Source: Micromonospora zamorensis (GTDB lineage: Bacteria > Actinomycetota > Actinomycetes > Mycobacteriales > Micromonosporaceae). Taken from it: a stretch of DNA of 64,000 bases. Where the stretch lies: positions 4,526,001 to 4,590,000 of the forward strand of contig NZ_LT607755.1 of the NCBI RefSeq assembly GCF_900090275.1, written 5' to 3'. Under the pieces are notes generated by a model that saw nothing but the letters and a program-made list of their open reading frames with translations, made no database searches and was not told the DNA's origin. Position numbers and translations under genes: made by a program. Positions 27,769 to 37,186 of the stretch are shown here, piece after piece. Each line of letters opens with the position of its first letter. The stretch's first letter is position 1.

Positions 27769-29544
27769 GTGTTGACTCGGGGAGTGCTGCTCGGCGACCG
27801 TTACCGGCTGGGCGAGCGGGTGGCGACGGGCGGGATGGGCGCGGTCTGGCGAGGCACGGACGTGCTGCTGGAACGCGAGGTGGCGGTGAAGGTGCTGCTG
27901 CCGTCGCTGGTCTCCGATCCCGAGTTCACCGCCCGGTTCCGGGCCGAGGCGCGGATGCTGGCGGCGCTGCGGCATCCCGGTGTGGTCCCGGTGCACGACG
28001 TGGGGCAGGCCGCGCTCGCCGACGGCAGCCGGGTCGACTACCTGGTCATGGAGTACGTCGAGGGCGAGCCGTTGTCCGCCCGGGTACGCGCTGCGGGCCG
28101 GTTGGACGCGGCCACCACCATGTCGGTGCTGTCACAGGCCGCGGAGGCGCTGCACACCGCCCACCTCGCCGGCATCGTCCACCGGGACGTGAAGCCGGGC
28201 AACCTGCTGGTTAAGGCTGACGGCACGGTGGTGCTGGTCGACTTCGGCATCGCCCGGTCCCGCGCCATGGCGGGGCTCACCGCCGCGAACATGGTGCTCG
28301 GCACCGCCTCGTACATGTCTCCCGAGCAGGCCACCGGGCAGCCGGTCTCGGCCGCCACCGACATCTACGCGCTCGGCGCGGTGGCGTACTTCTGCCTTGC
28401 CGGGCAGCCGCCCTTCCACGGCGACAATCCCCTCGCGGTGGCGCTGCGGCACGCCCAGGAGGAGCCGGCGCCGCTGCCGCCGGAGACCCCACCGGCGGTC
28501 ACCGCCGTGGTGGCCCGCGCGCTGGGGAAGCGCCCCGCGGATCGGTTCGGCAGCGCCGCCGAGCTGTCCGCTGCCGCCGCCGACGCCCGCGACTCGACCC
28601 TGGCCAGCATCCCGGTCGCCGCCCGCCCACCGTGGGCGGTCGGCGTCCCGCTCGCCCCGAACGCCACCCCGGCCGTCCCGGCCGCCACCCCGCCCGCCGT
28701 GCCGGTCCCCGCGTCGCCGGTGGCGGCGACCCCACCGGCCGGGCCGGTGCCGGCTGCCCTGCGCCCACCGGCGAACCTCGCGGTCGAACCGACGACCGAA
28801 CCGGGGCCGACCCGGGAGGACGTGCTCGAGACCGGGCCGACCGCCCGACGCCGGCCACTGCTGCTCGGGGCCGGGGCGGTCGTCCTGCTCGCGCTGGTCG
28901 TCGCGGTGGCCGTGACGGCACTGCGGCCCGGCACCGAAGGCGGCGCGGCGGACCCGCCGCCCGCGCTGGCCGGCGAGTCGGCGGCGGTCACCGACGCCGC
29001 GCTGCCGGGCGGGGACCCGATCGCCACCGGTCCCCGACCCAGCGGGACACCGGTCGACGCCCGCACCACGTCCGCCGACCCGACCGATACCCCCACCACC
29101 GCGACGACCAGCGGCGAACCGGTCCGGACCGCCGCGCCGGGGAGCACCCCCACCGGTACGGCCAGCAGCCGACCGACGCCCAGTCGCACCCCGTCGAGCC
29201 GACCCAACCCGTACACGGCGGCGCAGGCGTGCGGCAGCGGCTACCAGGTGGTCGACTCGGCGACCCTGACCGGCGGTGACGGGCAGCGCAAGGGCCGGGT
29301 CTTCCTGATGTACCACTCCGGCACCGGCACCAACTGCGTGGTCACCCTCAAGGACACCGCGGTCGGGACGAAGTCGGCGGCGTCGGCGTACCTGGAGGTG
29401 CAGGGGCGGGCACGCAGCACCGACAGCGGGTCCTTCGACTACTACGCCGGGCCGGTGCGGGCCAGCGCCGCAGGAACGTGCGTGAAGTGGGGCGGTGCCA
29501 CCGGCGGGGTCAGCTACGGCAGCGGGTTCGAACACTGCGACTGA
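27769..29544 (+). CDS. Membrane Ser/Thr protein kinase (PknB-like) with extracellular domain
   Basis: 591 residues. The Hanks-type kinase domain (about 9-270) has GxGxxG at 18-25, Lys41 in AVKVLL, HRDVKPGN (about 138-145) and the DFG at about 159-161, all intact. An Ala/Pro-rich juxtamembrane stretch leads to one helix (about 365-384, LLLGAGAVVLLALVV). Outside is a Thr/Ser/Pro stalk and a 110-residue C-terminal domain with four cysteines (AQACGSG, TNCVV, GTCVKW, FEHCD). That domain is not PASTA, so the ligand is unknown. GTG lies 6 nt after TACGGT (27757-27762), a probable leaderless start. Confidence 0.9.
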   Translation: MLTRGVLLGDRYRLGERVATGGMGAVWRGTDVLLEREVAVKVLLPSLVSDPEFTARFRAEARMLAALRHPGVVPVHDVGQAALADGSRVDYLVMEYVEGEPLSARVRAAGRLDAATTMSVLSQAAEALHTAHLAGIVHRDVKPGNLLVKADGTVVLVDFGIARSRAMAGLTAANMVLGTASYMSPEQATGQPVSAATDIYALGAVAYFCLAGQPPFHGDNPLAVALRHAQEEPAPLPPETPPAVTAVVARALGKRPADRFGSAAELSAAAADARDSTLASIPVAARPPWAVGVPLAPNATPAVPAATPPAVPVPASPVAATPPAGPVPAALRPPANLAVEPTTEPGPTREDVLETGPTARRRPLLLGAGAVVLLALVVAVAVTALRPGTEGGAADPPPALAGESAAVTDAALPGGDPIATGPRPSGTPVDARTTSADPTDTPTTATTSGEPVRTAAPGSTPTGTASSRPTPSRTPSSRPNPYTAAQACGSGYQVVDSATLTGGDGQRKGRVFLMYHSGTGTNCVVTLKDTAVGTKSAASAYLEVQGRARSTDSGSFDYYAGPVRASAAGTCVKWGGATGGVSYGSGFEHCD

Positions 29545-29604
29545 TCACCGGCGAGCACCCGGGCCGGCAGGCACCGCCACCCCGGGCGGCCTTAAGGTAC
29601 GGGC

Positions 29605-31539
29605 ATGTCCGTAGACGGGTGGAACACGGTCCTGGTGCTCGGCGGTACCCGGTCTGGCAAGTCCGAGTTCGCCGAGTCCCTGGTCACCGACGCGCCGGTG
29701 GTCCGCTACGTCGCCACCGCGCCCGAGGGCGACCCGGAAGACACCGAGTGGGCCACCCGGCTGGCGGCGCACCGCGCCCGGCGGCCGGGCAGCTGGACCA
29801 CCGAGGAGACCACCGAGGACCCGCGCAGGTTGGCCGACGTGCTCGAGTCCGCCGAGCCGAACGAGACGCTGCTCGTCGACGACCTGGGCGGCTGGGTGAC
29901 GGTGCTGCTCGACCCGGACCACCAGCCCGCTGACGACGTCGCAACGATCGCCGAGCTGGCCGAGGCGCTGCGCGGCTGCGCGGCGCGGGTGGTGCTGGTG
30001 AGCCCCGAGGTGGGGCTGTCGTTGGTGCCGACCACCCCGCTGGGCCGGGCGTTCACCGACGCGTTGGGCGCGGCCAACCGTGCGGTCGCCGACGCCTGCG
30101 ACGCGGTGGCGCTGGTCGTCGCCGGTCAGCCGGTCTGGCTGAAGCCGGCCGCCACCACGATCGCCCAGTCGGCCCCTGCCGCCGCGCCGTCGGCTTCGGC
30201 CCGCGTGACCGCGCCGGTCGTCGCGAGCCTGGCCGACGCCGAGCCCACCCCCGAGGTGCAGCTGCCCGACGTGTTGACGCACGCGCCGCCGGCCGCCCCG
30301 AACCAGGAGCCCGGCAACCCCTGGGCCGCGCCGACCATGGCACTGCCGATGGTGGCCACCGGGCTGGTCATCCAGCCCGGCATGGAGCTGCCGATGCCCG
30401 ACGAGTACGCGGGCCCACAGGCGGTGGACCGGCTGGCCACGCTGGACGTACCGGGCGCCGGGCTGGGCGTGCTCGACCGGGTGGTCGGCTTCGCCGCCGG
30501 CACCCAGGGCACCTCGACCCCCCGCGCCTGGAGCTCGGTGCGGGTGTTGCTGCTGCACGGCGACCACGCTGGCGGCGGGTCGGCCGGCACCATCGCCGGT
30601 GAGTCGGCGCGACGAGCCGCGCAGGCCCGCGCGGGCAAGGGCGCGTTGGCGCGGCTGGCCGCCGAGAGTGGCGCCAGCCTCCAGGTGGTGGACGCCCCGG
30701 CCTCCGCCCCGATGGAAGACCAACCGGCGCTCTCACCCGATCAGGTGGAGTCCGCGCTGCGCTACGGCTGGCGGCTGGCCGAACAGGCGGCCGACGCCAG
30801 CGTACAGCTGCTGGTCCTGGGGGCGTGCGGAGCCGGCACCGAGGCGGCGGCCGCAGCGGTGCTCGCGGCGACGGCCGGCGCGGAGCCACCCGCCGTGCTG
30901 GGCCGGGTGATCACCGACTCCGGTGAGATCGACGACGCGGCGTGGATGATCCGCTGCGCGGCGGTACGCGACGCCCTGCACCGCACCCGCCGCTCGTCGC
31001 GCGGCGCCAAGGACATCCTGGCCGAACTGGGCGGCGGCGACATCGCGGTCGCCACCGGTGTGCTGCTCGGTGCCACCGCGCGCCGGGTGCCGGTGCTGCT
31101 CGACGGGCCGGTCGGGGTGGCCGCCGGCATGGTCAGCCGGGACCTGGCCGGGCAGGCCCGGCACTGGTGCCTGCTCGCCGACCACGGTGGGCACCCGGCG
31201 GTGCGGCTCGCCGCCGACGTGCTCGGCCTCACCCCGCTGCTCGACCTGCGGATGGATCTCGGTGAGGGCGCGAACGCGCTGGTCGCGCTCCCGCTGCTGC
31301 GCTCGGTGCTGGCGCTGTCGGCCGCGCTGCCGGTCCACCCGTCGCTCGGCGGCGACGACGAAACGGACCCGGCCGCCGACGAGCCGCAGCCCAGCTACCC
31401 CGCCGTGAACGACCCGTACGTGAACGACAGCGACCCGGACCTCGCCGAGCCCGACTTCGCCGAACCGGAACCGGCCGGGCCGGGCCCGGCCAGCACCGGT
31501 GCGGACGAGCAGCCGGCGTCGGGCTGGCGTGCCGGCTGA
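29605..31539 (+). CDS. cobU-cobT: Fused adenosylcobinamide kinase/guanylyltransferase - DMB phosphoribosyltransferase
   Basis: 644 residues with two enzymes in one chain. Residues 1-185 are CobU: P-loop GGTRSGKS (13-20), the HRARRPGSWTTEE segment with the His that accepts GMP, and LLVDDLGGWVT. After an Ala/Pro-rich linker (about 186-265) comes a CobT domain (about 266-590): LLLHGDHAGGG, VLLGATARRVPVLLDG and a LGEG box near 552 with the catalytic Glu. CobU activates cobinamide and CobT makes alpha-ribazole phosphate. An acidic tail of about 55 residues follows. The ATG is 6 nt after TAAGGT (29593-29598). cobS overlaps its end. Confidence 0.88.
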   Translation: MSVDGWNTVLVLGGTRSGKSEFAESLVTDAPVVRYVATAPEGDPEDTEWATRLAAHRARRPGSWTTEETTEDPRRLADVLESAEPNETLLVDDLGGWVTVLLDPDHQPADDVATIAELAEALRGCAARVVLVSPEVGLSLVPTTPLGRAFTDALGAANRAVADACDAVALVVAGQPVWLKPAATTIAQSAPAAAPSASARVTAPVVASLADAEPTPEVQLPDVLTHAPPAAPNQEPGNPWAAPTMALPMVATGLVIQPGMELPMPDEYAGPQAVDRLATLDVPGAGLGVLDRVVGFAAGTQGTSTPRAWSSVRVLLLHGDHAGGGSAGTIAGESARRAAQARAGKGALARLAAESGASLQVVDAPASAPMEDQPALSPDQVESALRYGWRLAEQAADASVQLLVLGACGAGTEAAAAAVLAATAGAEPPAVLGRVITDSGEIDDAAWMIRCAAVRDALHRTRRSSRGAKDILAELGGGDIAVATGVLLGATARRVPVLLDGPVGVAAGMVSRDLAGQARHWCLLADHGGHPAVRLAADVLGLTPLLDLRMDLGEGANALVALPLLRSVLALSAALPVHPSLGGDDETDPAADEPQPSYPAVNDPYVNDSDPDLAEPDFAEPEPAGPGPASTGADEQPASGWRAG

Positions 31540-32302
31540 GTCGCGGTTCCTCGCGGGCACCCGGCTCGCGCTCACCACGTTCACCACGCTGCCGGTGCGC
31601 GCCGGACGGATCGACCGCCCGGTGGCCGGCACCGCGATGGCGCTCGCCCCGACGGTCGGCGCGCTGCTCGGCGCCCTGCTGGCCGGTGTCCTGCTGCTGA
31701 CCGGCGCTGTCGCTCCCCCACTGGTGGCCGCCGGTGTGACGGTCGGCGCCGGCGCGCTGCTCACCCGAGGGCTGCACCTGGACGGGCTCGCCGACACCGT
31801 GGACGCGCTCGGCTCGTACCGGCGGGGCGCGGCCGCGCTGGAGATCATGAAGAAGCCGGACGTCGGCCCGTTCGGGGTGGTCGCCCTGGTGGTCGTACTC
31901 CTGGTGCAGGCGGCGGCGCTGGCCGACCTGGCGGGGCGGTCCTGGCCGGCGTGCGTCGCGGCGGTGGTCACGGCGACCGCCGCCGGGCGGCTCGGCGTCA
32001 CGGTGGCCTGCCGGCGGGGAGTGCCGGCGGCCCGGCCGGACGGGCTCGGCGCGCTCGTGGCCGGCACCGTCGGTCCGCTGGCCCTGACCGCCGGCGCGGT
32101 CGCCGTCGCGCTGCTGGCGGTCGGCGCGGTGCCGGGCCGCCCGTGGCAGGGGCCGCTGGCCGTGGCCGTCGCGCTCGCCGTCGCGTTACTGCTGCTCAAC
32201 CACGTGGTACGCCGGCTCGGCGGGATAACCGGGGACGTTCTCGGCGCGACAGTCGAGGTGGTCACCACGCTGGTCTACCTGGGTCTGGTGCTGTCCGGCT
32301 GA
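31529..32302 (+). CDS. cobS: Adenosylcobinamide-GDP ribazoletransferase
   Basis: About 257 residues, strongly hydrophobic with six or more helices. The CobS signature GLHLDGLADTVDALGS lies near residue 72-88, and MKKPDVGPFGVV follows as in the family. It joins GDP-cobinamide with alpha-ribazole to close the nucleotide loop, using both products of the preceding fused gene. The GTG at 31529 overlaps the cobUT stop by 11 bp; a GTG at 31499 would add ten basic residues. The order cobT-cobS also occurs in M. tuberculosis. Confidence 0.9.
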   Translation: MPAESRFLAGTRLALTTFTTLPVRAGRIDRPVAGTAMALAPTVGALLGALLAGVLLLTGAVAPPLVAAGVTVGAGALLTRGLHLDGLADTVDALGSYRRGAAALEIMKKPDVGPFGVVALVVVLLVQAAALADLAGRSWPACVAAVVTATAAGRLGVTVACRRGVPAARPDGLGALVAGTVGPLALTAGAVAVALLAVGAVPGRPWQGPLAVAVALAVALLLLNHVVRRLGGITGDVLGATVEVVTTLVYLGLVLSG

Positions 32303-32369
32303 ACCGGGCGCGGCAGGCCGGGTAGCGTTCGGCTCGACAGCACCGGCACGGCCACCGGGGGAACCAGAA

Positions 32370-33665
32370 ATGCTCATCACGGACGACTTCCTGCCCGTAC
32401 CGGTGCCGGAGTCGCTCAGCGCGACCTACCTGGTGCCGATGGCGGGGCTGCCGAAGGTCAGCGCGAAGACCGCTGTGGCGGCGCTGACCGGCCGGCTGGC
32501 CGAGCCGGTCCACGGGCTGGCCAGGCAGATGCTGGACAGCCCGCTGATGAGCGTCGACACCCGGCCGATCACCGAGTTCCCCGAGCTGCCACCGGACCTG
32601 CTCACCGCGTTCGGCGCCACCGAGGAGCAGCTGGCCCGGCTGGCCGCGGCGACCCACCTGGTGGTCGTACAGGCCGAGTACCGGCCGGGTTGGCCGCCCG
32701 CGCACGAGTGGGCGGCCCGGGCGGTCGCGGCTGCCGTGGCGGAGTCCGTCGACGGCGACGTGGTGGACGTGTTCGGCCTGCAGTTCCTCGACCCGGCGAC
32801 CGCGTTGCGCTCACTCCCCGACGAGCAGGGCCGCATCCGGCTGGTCGACTGGGTCCTGGTGCCGTACTCGTCGGACACCGAGGGGCTCTGGTTCACCACC
32901 AAGGGGCTGCGCCGCTTCGGGCTGCTGGAGTTGCAGACCCAGGGGGTGCCCGACCACCTCACCCGCGCCTGGGGTGCGGTGATGACCGGGGCGGCACGCC
33001 GGCTGCTGCGGGACTGGACCGACGGGCTCACCGGCGAGGAGGTGCCGGCGTTCGTGCAGCTCCCGGTGCTCGCCACCGTCACCGGTCACGACATCGCGGT
33101 CGCGTACGGCAACCCGGAGCAGCACGGCGCGACCGCCCCGGTGCTGCTGCGCCTGGAGCTGGACCCGGCGACCGACCCGGAGGCCGACTCGTTCCTCAGC
33201 CTGCGCCCACCGGCCGGGCACCCGGGTCCGGACGGGCGCTACTACGCCGCCGCCTGCGCGACCCTGTTCTCCGGGATCCAGCCGGACGTGCGCTACGCCC
33301 GCTCGGGTGACGCGATGAGCCGGGCGGTCGCCACCGCGCGGGCCGCGCTGGGTGACGCGCGCGCCCGTTTCGTCGCCGGCCACCTTCCCGCCGAGTCGCA
33401 GCTCGTGGTCAAGTACGGCCTGCCCGGCGACGACGGCCCGGAGTACGTCTGGGCGGGCGTCACCTCGTGGGAGGCCCCGGAGCGGATCGTCGGCGTGAGC
33501 GCCAGCGACGCCAACACCGACCCGTCGGTTCGCATCGGCGCACCGGTCGTCGTGGAGGCGACCGACGTGGTCGACTGGGCGGTCCTGGACGCGACCGGCG
33601 TCATCGAAGGCGGCTGGACCCAGGCCGTCCTGGATTCCGGCGAACCCCCAACCCCCACGCGCTGA
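32370..33665 (+). CDS. Protein with C-terminal DUF2314-like domain
   Basis: 431 residues, soluble, no signal peptide. The last 85 residues match the DUF2314 pattern (LVVKYGLPGDDGPEYVWAGV..., IVGVSASDAN, VVDWAVLDATGVIEGGW). The first 330 residues are of unknown type and also seem regular alpha-beta (THLVVVQAEYRPGWPPAHEW, DVVDVFGLQFLDP). GGGGGAA ahead of the ATG supports the start. TAGCGT at 32322-32327 may be its own -10. There is no functional clue from neighbours (cobS before, gcvT convergent after). Confidence 0.75.
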   Translation: MLITDDFLPVPVPESLSATYLVPMAGLPKVSAKTAVAALTGRLAEPVHGLARQMLDSPLMSVDTRPITEFPELPPDLLTAFGATEEQLARLAAATHLVVVQAEYRPGWPPAHEWAARAVAAAVAESVDGDVVDVFGLQFLDPATALRSLPDEQGRIRLVDWVLVPYSSDTEGLWFTTKGLRRFGLLELQTQGVPDHLTRAWGAVMTGAARRLLRDWTDGLTGEEVPAFVQLPVLATVTGHDIAVAYGNPEQHGATAPVLLRLELDPATDPEADSFLSLRPPAGHPGPDGRYYAAACATLFSGIQPDVRYARSGDAMSRAVATARAALGDARARFVAGHLPAESQLVVKYGLPGDDGPEYVWAGVTSWEAPERIVGVSASDANTDPSVRIGAPVVVEATDVVDWAVLDATGVIEGGWTQAVLDSGEPPTPTR

Positions 33666-33685
33666 CCAGCCCTCACTTTTCCAGT

Positions 33686-33741
33686 TGATCAAGAGGTTTG
33701 CGTCAGAATCTCGTCCGGACGTGACGCAAACCTCTTGATCA
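33686..33741. repeat. Intergenic perfect palindrome, TGATCAAGAGG family, copy 1
   Basis: Two perfect 20-bp arms, TGATCAAGAGGTTTGCGTCA and its complement, flank a 16-nt centre. It sits between the convergent DUF2314 and gcvT genes. A second copy with identical arms and spacer length is at 46231-46290. It could serve as a bidirectional terminator. Confidence 0.9.
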
Positions 33742-33761
33742 CCGAGGCGGGGCGGGGCGGG

Positions 33762-34892
33762 TTACTTCACTGAGGGGGTTACGAAGGGGGGCTTCGTCAG
33801 CTTCAGGGGGGCTCGGCGGCCTCGGATGTCGATCTCCACCTCGTCGCCCTCGGCCAGGTTGGCCTCGGTGTTCAACAGGGCCAGCGCAATGCCCTGCTTG
33901 CGGGTCGGCGAGAAGGTGCCGCTGGTCACCTCGCCGACCTGGGTGTCTCCCACGTGCAGGGTCATCCCGGGCCGCGGGATCGCGCGGTCGACGGACACCA
34001 GGCCGCGCAGTGTACGCCGGGGGCCGGCGGCCTTCTCGGCGAGCAGCGCGTCGCGGCCCCAGAAGGCCGGCTTGTCCCAACCGACCGCCCAGCCGGAACG
34101 GGCCTGCACCGGGCTGATGTCCAGGGACAGGTCCTGCCCGTGCAGCGGATAGCCCATCTCGGTACGCAGCGTGTCCCGGGCGGCCAGGCCGCAGGCCCGC
34201 AGCTCGAACGCCGCACCCGCGGCGAAGAGCGCGTCCCAGACGGCCACGGCGTGCTCCGCCGGCACCACCAGCTCGTAGCCCAACTCGCCGGTGTAGCCGG
34301 TACGGCAGACGGTCAACTCCATCCCGGCCAGGCTCGCGGCGGAGAAGCTCATGTAGCCGTGCTCGATGGGCAGGTCGAGGGCGGCCAGCAGCCCGGCCGA
34401 GCGGGGGCCCTGGACGGCCAGTACGGCGTACGCCTCGTGCTCGTCGGTGACGGTGACCTGCGCGGGCGCGGCGGCGCGCAACCGGCGCACGACCTCGGCG
34501 GTGTTCGCGGCGTTCGGGATGAGGAAGACGTGGTCGTCGGCGTACAGGTAGGCGATGATGTCGTCCACCACACCACCGGTGGCGTCGTCGCAGCAGAGCG
34601 TGTACTGCGCCCGGCCGGGGCCGATCCGACCCAGGTCGTTGCTGAGGCAGGCGTTGACGAAGTCGGCCGCGCCGGGGCCGCTCACCCGGGCCTTGCCCAG
34701 GTGCGACACGTCGAAGACCCCCACCGCGGTCCGCACCGCGGCGTGCTCCTTGAGCACACCGCCGCCGGCGTACTCCAGCGGCATCTCCCAACCCCCGAAG
34801 GGGGCGAACTTGGCGCCGGCGGCGGTGTGCCGCTCGTGCAGCGGGGAACGGCGCAGCCGGGTCGCGGCGGCGTCGGAGGTCACGTCGGTCAT
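33762..34892 (-). CDS. gcvT: Glycine cleavage system T protein (aminomethyltransferase)
   Basis: A 376-residue folate-binding enzyme. It takes the aminomethyl group from the H-protein and gives methylene-THF plus ammonia. The N-terminus has the family pattern [26 protein letters not shown] with [29 protein letters not shown] and [20 protein letters not shown] are conserved segments. The ATG at 34892 is preferred: TAAGTT (complement of 34900-34905) is 7 nt upstream, suggesting a leaderless start. gcvH and gcvP are not nearby, as in mycobacteria. Confidence 0.95.
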   Translation of the reverse strand: MTDVTSDAAATRLRRSPLHERHTAAGAKFAPFGGWEMPLEYAGGGVLKEHAAVRTAVGVFDVSHLGKARVSGPGAADFVNACLSNDLGRIGPGRAQYTLCCDDATGGVVDDIIAYLYADDHVFLIPNAANTAEVVRRLRAAAPAQVTVTDEHEAYAVLAVQGPRSAGLLAALDLPIEHGYMSFSAASLAGMELTVCRTGYTGELGYELVVPAEHAVAVWDALFAAGAAFELRACGLAARDTLRTEMGYPLHGQDLSLDISPVQARSGWAVGWDKPAFWGRDALLAEKAAGPRRTLRGLVSVDRAIPRPGMTLHVGDTQVGEVTSGTFSPTRKQGIALALLNTEANLAEGDEVEIDIRGRRAPLKLTKPPFVTPSVK

Positions 34893-35054
34893 GGGTGGCA
34901 ACTTACCGGGGGCAACGTGGCTGGTTAGCATCGGCGGGAGCCCGCTGGCGCTGTCGGCGGGACAGCCATGACGTCCGGCGGGTAGGTTCCGCCGGAGACC
35001 TTCACCGCCGGTACGCGACGCCGCGACCGGCCCGGCCCGCCCGGAGTAGCTTCA

Positions 35055-36629
35055 GTGACATCACCCCGCACCACCAACCTGAGCCTGGTCGACACCGACC
35101 CGGCCGAGCTCGCCGTCGACGCGATCGTGATCGGCGTGCACAGCCAGACCGGAGAGCAGGACGCCACCAGCGGCCTCGCCGGCACCCTGCTGCTCGCCAG
35201 CGGCGCGGAGAGCATCGCCGTCGCCTTCGACGGCAAGCTGACCGAGACCCTCGCGCTGCTCGGTGCGACAGGTGGGCCGGGTGAGGTCGTCAAGCTGGCC
35301 ACGCTGGGCACCGTGACCGCGCCGCTGGTCGTCGCGGTCGGGCTCGGCCCGGAGCCGTCGGGTGCCGCCCCGGCCCCGGAGACGCTGCGCCGGGCCGCCG
35401 GTACGGCGATCCGGGCCTTGGCCGGCGCTCCGAAGGTCGCCCTGTCCCTGCCGCTGCCGGACGACGCGGACGCGTCGGCGGAGCTGCGCGCGGTCGCCGA
35501 GGGTGCGCTGCTCGGCGGGTACCGGTTCGCCGGCTACAAGACCCGCCCGCAGCCGACCCGGCGGGAGCCGGTCGCCGAGGTGCTCATCGCGGTGCCGGAC
35601 GCCGGTGACGCGGGCGCCCAGGCGGAGGTCACCCGGGCGCTGGCGGTGGCGGGCGCGGTCCGGACCAGCCGGGACTGGGTGAACACCGCGCCGAACGAGC
35701 TGCGTCCGCCGTCGTTCGCCGACGCGGTCGCCGAGGCCGCCCGTGCCGCGGGCCTCGGTGTCGAGGTGCTGGACGAGGCGGCGCTGGCCGCCGGCGGGTA
35801 CGGCGGCATCGTCGCGGTCGGGCAGGGTTCGGAAGCCCCGCCGCGGCTGGTGAAGCTCACCTACACCCCGCAGAGCGGTGGCAACGGCAAGCGGGTCGCG
35901 TTGGTCGGCAAGGGGATCACCTTCGACACCGGCGGCATCTCGATCAAGCCGGCGCAGGGCATGTGGGAGATGAAGTCCGACATGGCGGGCGCTGCCGCGG
36001 TCGGCGCGGCCATGCTGGCGATCGCCGCGCTGAAGCCGGCGGTGGCGGTCAGCGCGTACCTGCCGATGGCGGAGAACATGCCGTCGGGCACCAGCTACCG
36101 GCCGGGCGACGTGATCACCATGTTCAATGGCAAGCGCGTCGAGGTGCTCAACACCGACGCCGAGGGCCGGATGGTCCTGGGTGACGCCATGGCCCGCGCC
36201 TGCGCGGACGGCACCGACTACCTGTTCGAGACCTCCACCCTGACCGGCGGCCAGGTGATCGCGCTGGGCAAGCGGATGGCCGGCGTGATGGGCACCCCGG
36301 AGCTGTGCGACCGGGTCCAGGCGGTCGGCGACGCGGTCGGCGAGCCGGCGTGGCCGATGCCGCTGCCCGACGACGTGCGCAAGGGCATGGAGTCCGACGT
36401 GGCGGACATCTCGCAGGTCAACGCCGGCATGGACCGGGCCGGTCACATGCTGCAGGGCGGGGTGTTCCTGCGCGAGTTCGTGACCGACGACGTGGCCTGG
36501 GCGCACATCGACATCGCCGGGCCGGGCTACCACTCGGGCGAGCCGACCGGCTACTGGACCAAGGGCGGCACCGGCGTCCCGGTCCGCACCCTGGTGCAGC
36601 TTGTCGAGGACGTCGCCGCCAACGGCTGA
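35055..36629 (+). CDS. pepA: Leucyl aminopeptidase (M17)
   Basis: A 524-residue cytosolic aminopeptidase with a C-terminal catalytic domain holding two metals. Motifs: VGKGITFDTGGISIKP (metal and Lys), and NTDAEGRMVLGDAM near residue 366, the M17 signature. The N-terminal 180 residues form the regulatory macro-like domain. The GTG at 35055 has GGAG 9 nt upstream. M. tuberculosis carries the same gene near gcvT. The enzyme trims N-terminal residues from peptides and feeds amino-acid recycling. Confidence 0.94.
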   Translation: MTSPRTTNLSLVDTDPAELAVDAIVIGVHSQTGEQDATSGLAGTLLLASGAESIAVAFDGKLTETLALLGATGGPGEVVKLATLGTVTAPLVVAVGLGPEPSGAAPAPETLRRAAGTAIRALAGAPKVALSLPLPDDADASAELRAVAEGALLGGYRFAGYKTRPQPTRREPVAEVLIAVPDAGDAGAQAEVTRALAVAGAVRTSRDWVNTAPNELRPPSFADAVAEAARAAGLGVEVLDEAALAAGGYGGIVAVGQGSEAPPRLVKLTYTPQSGGNGKRVALVGKGITFDTGGISIKPAQGMWEMKSDMAGAAAVGAAMLAIAALKPAVAVSAYLPMAENMPSGTSYRPGDVITMFNGKRVEVLNTDAEGRMVLGDAMARACADGTDYLFETSTLTGGQVIALGKRMAGVMGTPELCDRVQAVGDAVGEPAWPMPLPDDVRKGMESDVADISQVNAGMDRAGHMLQGGVFLREFVTDDVAWAHIDIAGPGYHSGEPTGYWTKGGTGVPVRTLVQLVEDVAANG

Positions 36630-36637
36630 CGGATTTC

Positions 36638-36673
36638 CGGAAGGGCCACCTGCGTTGGCAGGTGGCCCTTCCG
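36638..36673. terminator. Bidirectional terminator between pepA and a convergent small gene
   Basis: A perfect 16-bp stem (CGGAAGGGCCACCTGC and its complement) with a GTTG loop, 8 bp after the pepA stop codon and 5 bp before the stop of the opposing gene. Confidence 0.9.
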
Positions 36674-36678
36674 CACGT

Positions 36679-37008
36679 TCAGTACTGCTCGGGGCGACGT
36701 TTGCGGCGCTCGTTGAAGTCGCGCATCCGCTGCGGGTAGCCCATCAGCCGGACGTCGTACACGGGGATGCCCATCCGGTACGCGAAGCGCCGGGCGCCGT
36801 CCGGGCCGTCGATGCGCCGGCGGGTCCACTCCCCGTCGTCGGCGATCAGGATGACAGTGGTCTCCGTCACCGTCGTGCGGGGTTCGATGTACGCCTCGAC
36901 GCCGCGCCGACTGCGGATGAAGTTCTCCAAATGGTCCAGATCGCCGCGACTGGCAGCGCGGTCATGGCTCGGCACAGCCGTCTGTTTGCGGCGCCGGAAC
37001 AAGCCCAC
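36679..37008 (-). CDS. Conserved actinobacterial protein of unknown function
   Basis: 109 residues. GTG at 37008 has GGGGGAGA just upstream; a longer frame to 37224 runs through the lpdA promoter region and is not supported. The sequence is basic at both ends (VGLFRRRK..., FNERRKRRPEQY) around a small alpha-beta core (AYIEPRTTVTETTVILIADDGEWTRRR, GIPVYDVRLMGYP). Homologues in related genomes are often labelled oxidoreductase, but no cofactor motif is visible. It is divergent from lpdA, 178 bp away. Confidence 0.7.
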   Translation of the reverse strand: MGLFRRRKQTAVPSHDRAASRGDLDHLENFIRSRRGVEAYIEPRTTVTETTVILIADDGEWTRRRIDGPDGARRFAYRMGIPVYDVRLMGYPQRMRDFNERRKRRPEQY

Positions 37009-37186
37009 CGGATCTCTCCCCCATGTTGCGTCATCGACGACGGTGCCAAGGGTACGTGTCGATGACGTGTCGTTGGGCACCTCGGTACGCACCCTGTGCC
37101 CAGTGGTGACAAGATGACCGAGGTGGGGTGTGTCCGTGTTACACCTCTGTGACCCCCGATGCAGCGACGCGACCTGGGAGTTGGAC

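Noticed and set aside
29545..29604. Possible cobalamin riboswitch before the cob genes
   Set aside because: The gap is only 60 bp, and the -10 element abuts the start codon. There is no B12-box.
34893..35054. Possible glycine riboswitch upstream of gcvT
   Set aside because: gcvT appears to be leaderless, leaving no room for an aptamer. The hairpin at 34974-34996 lies outside the likely transcript.
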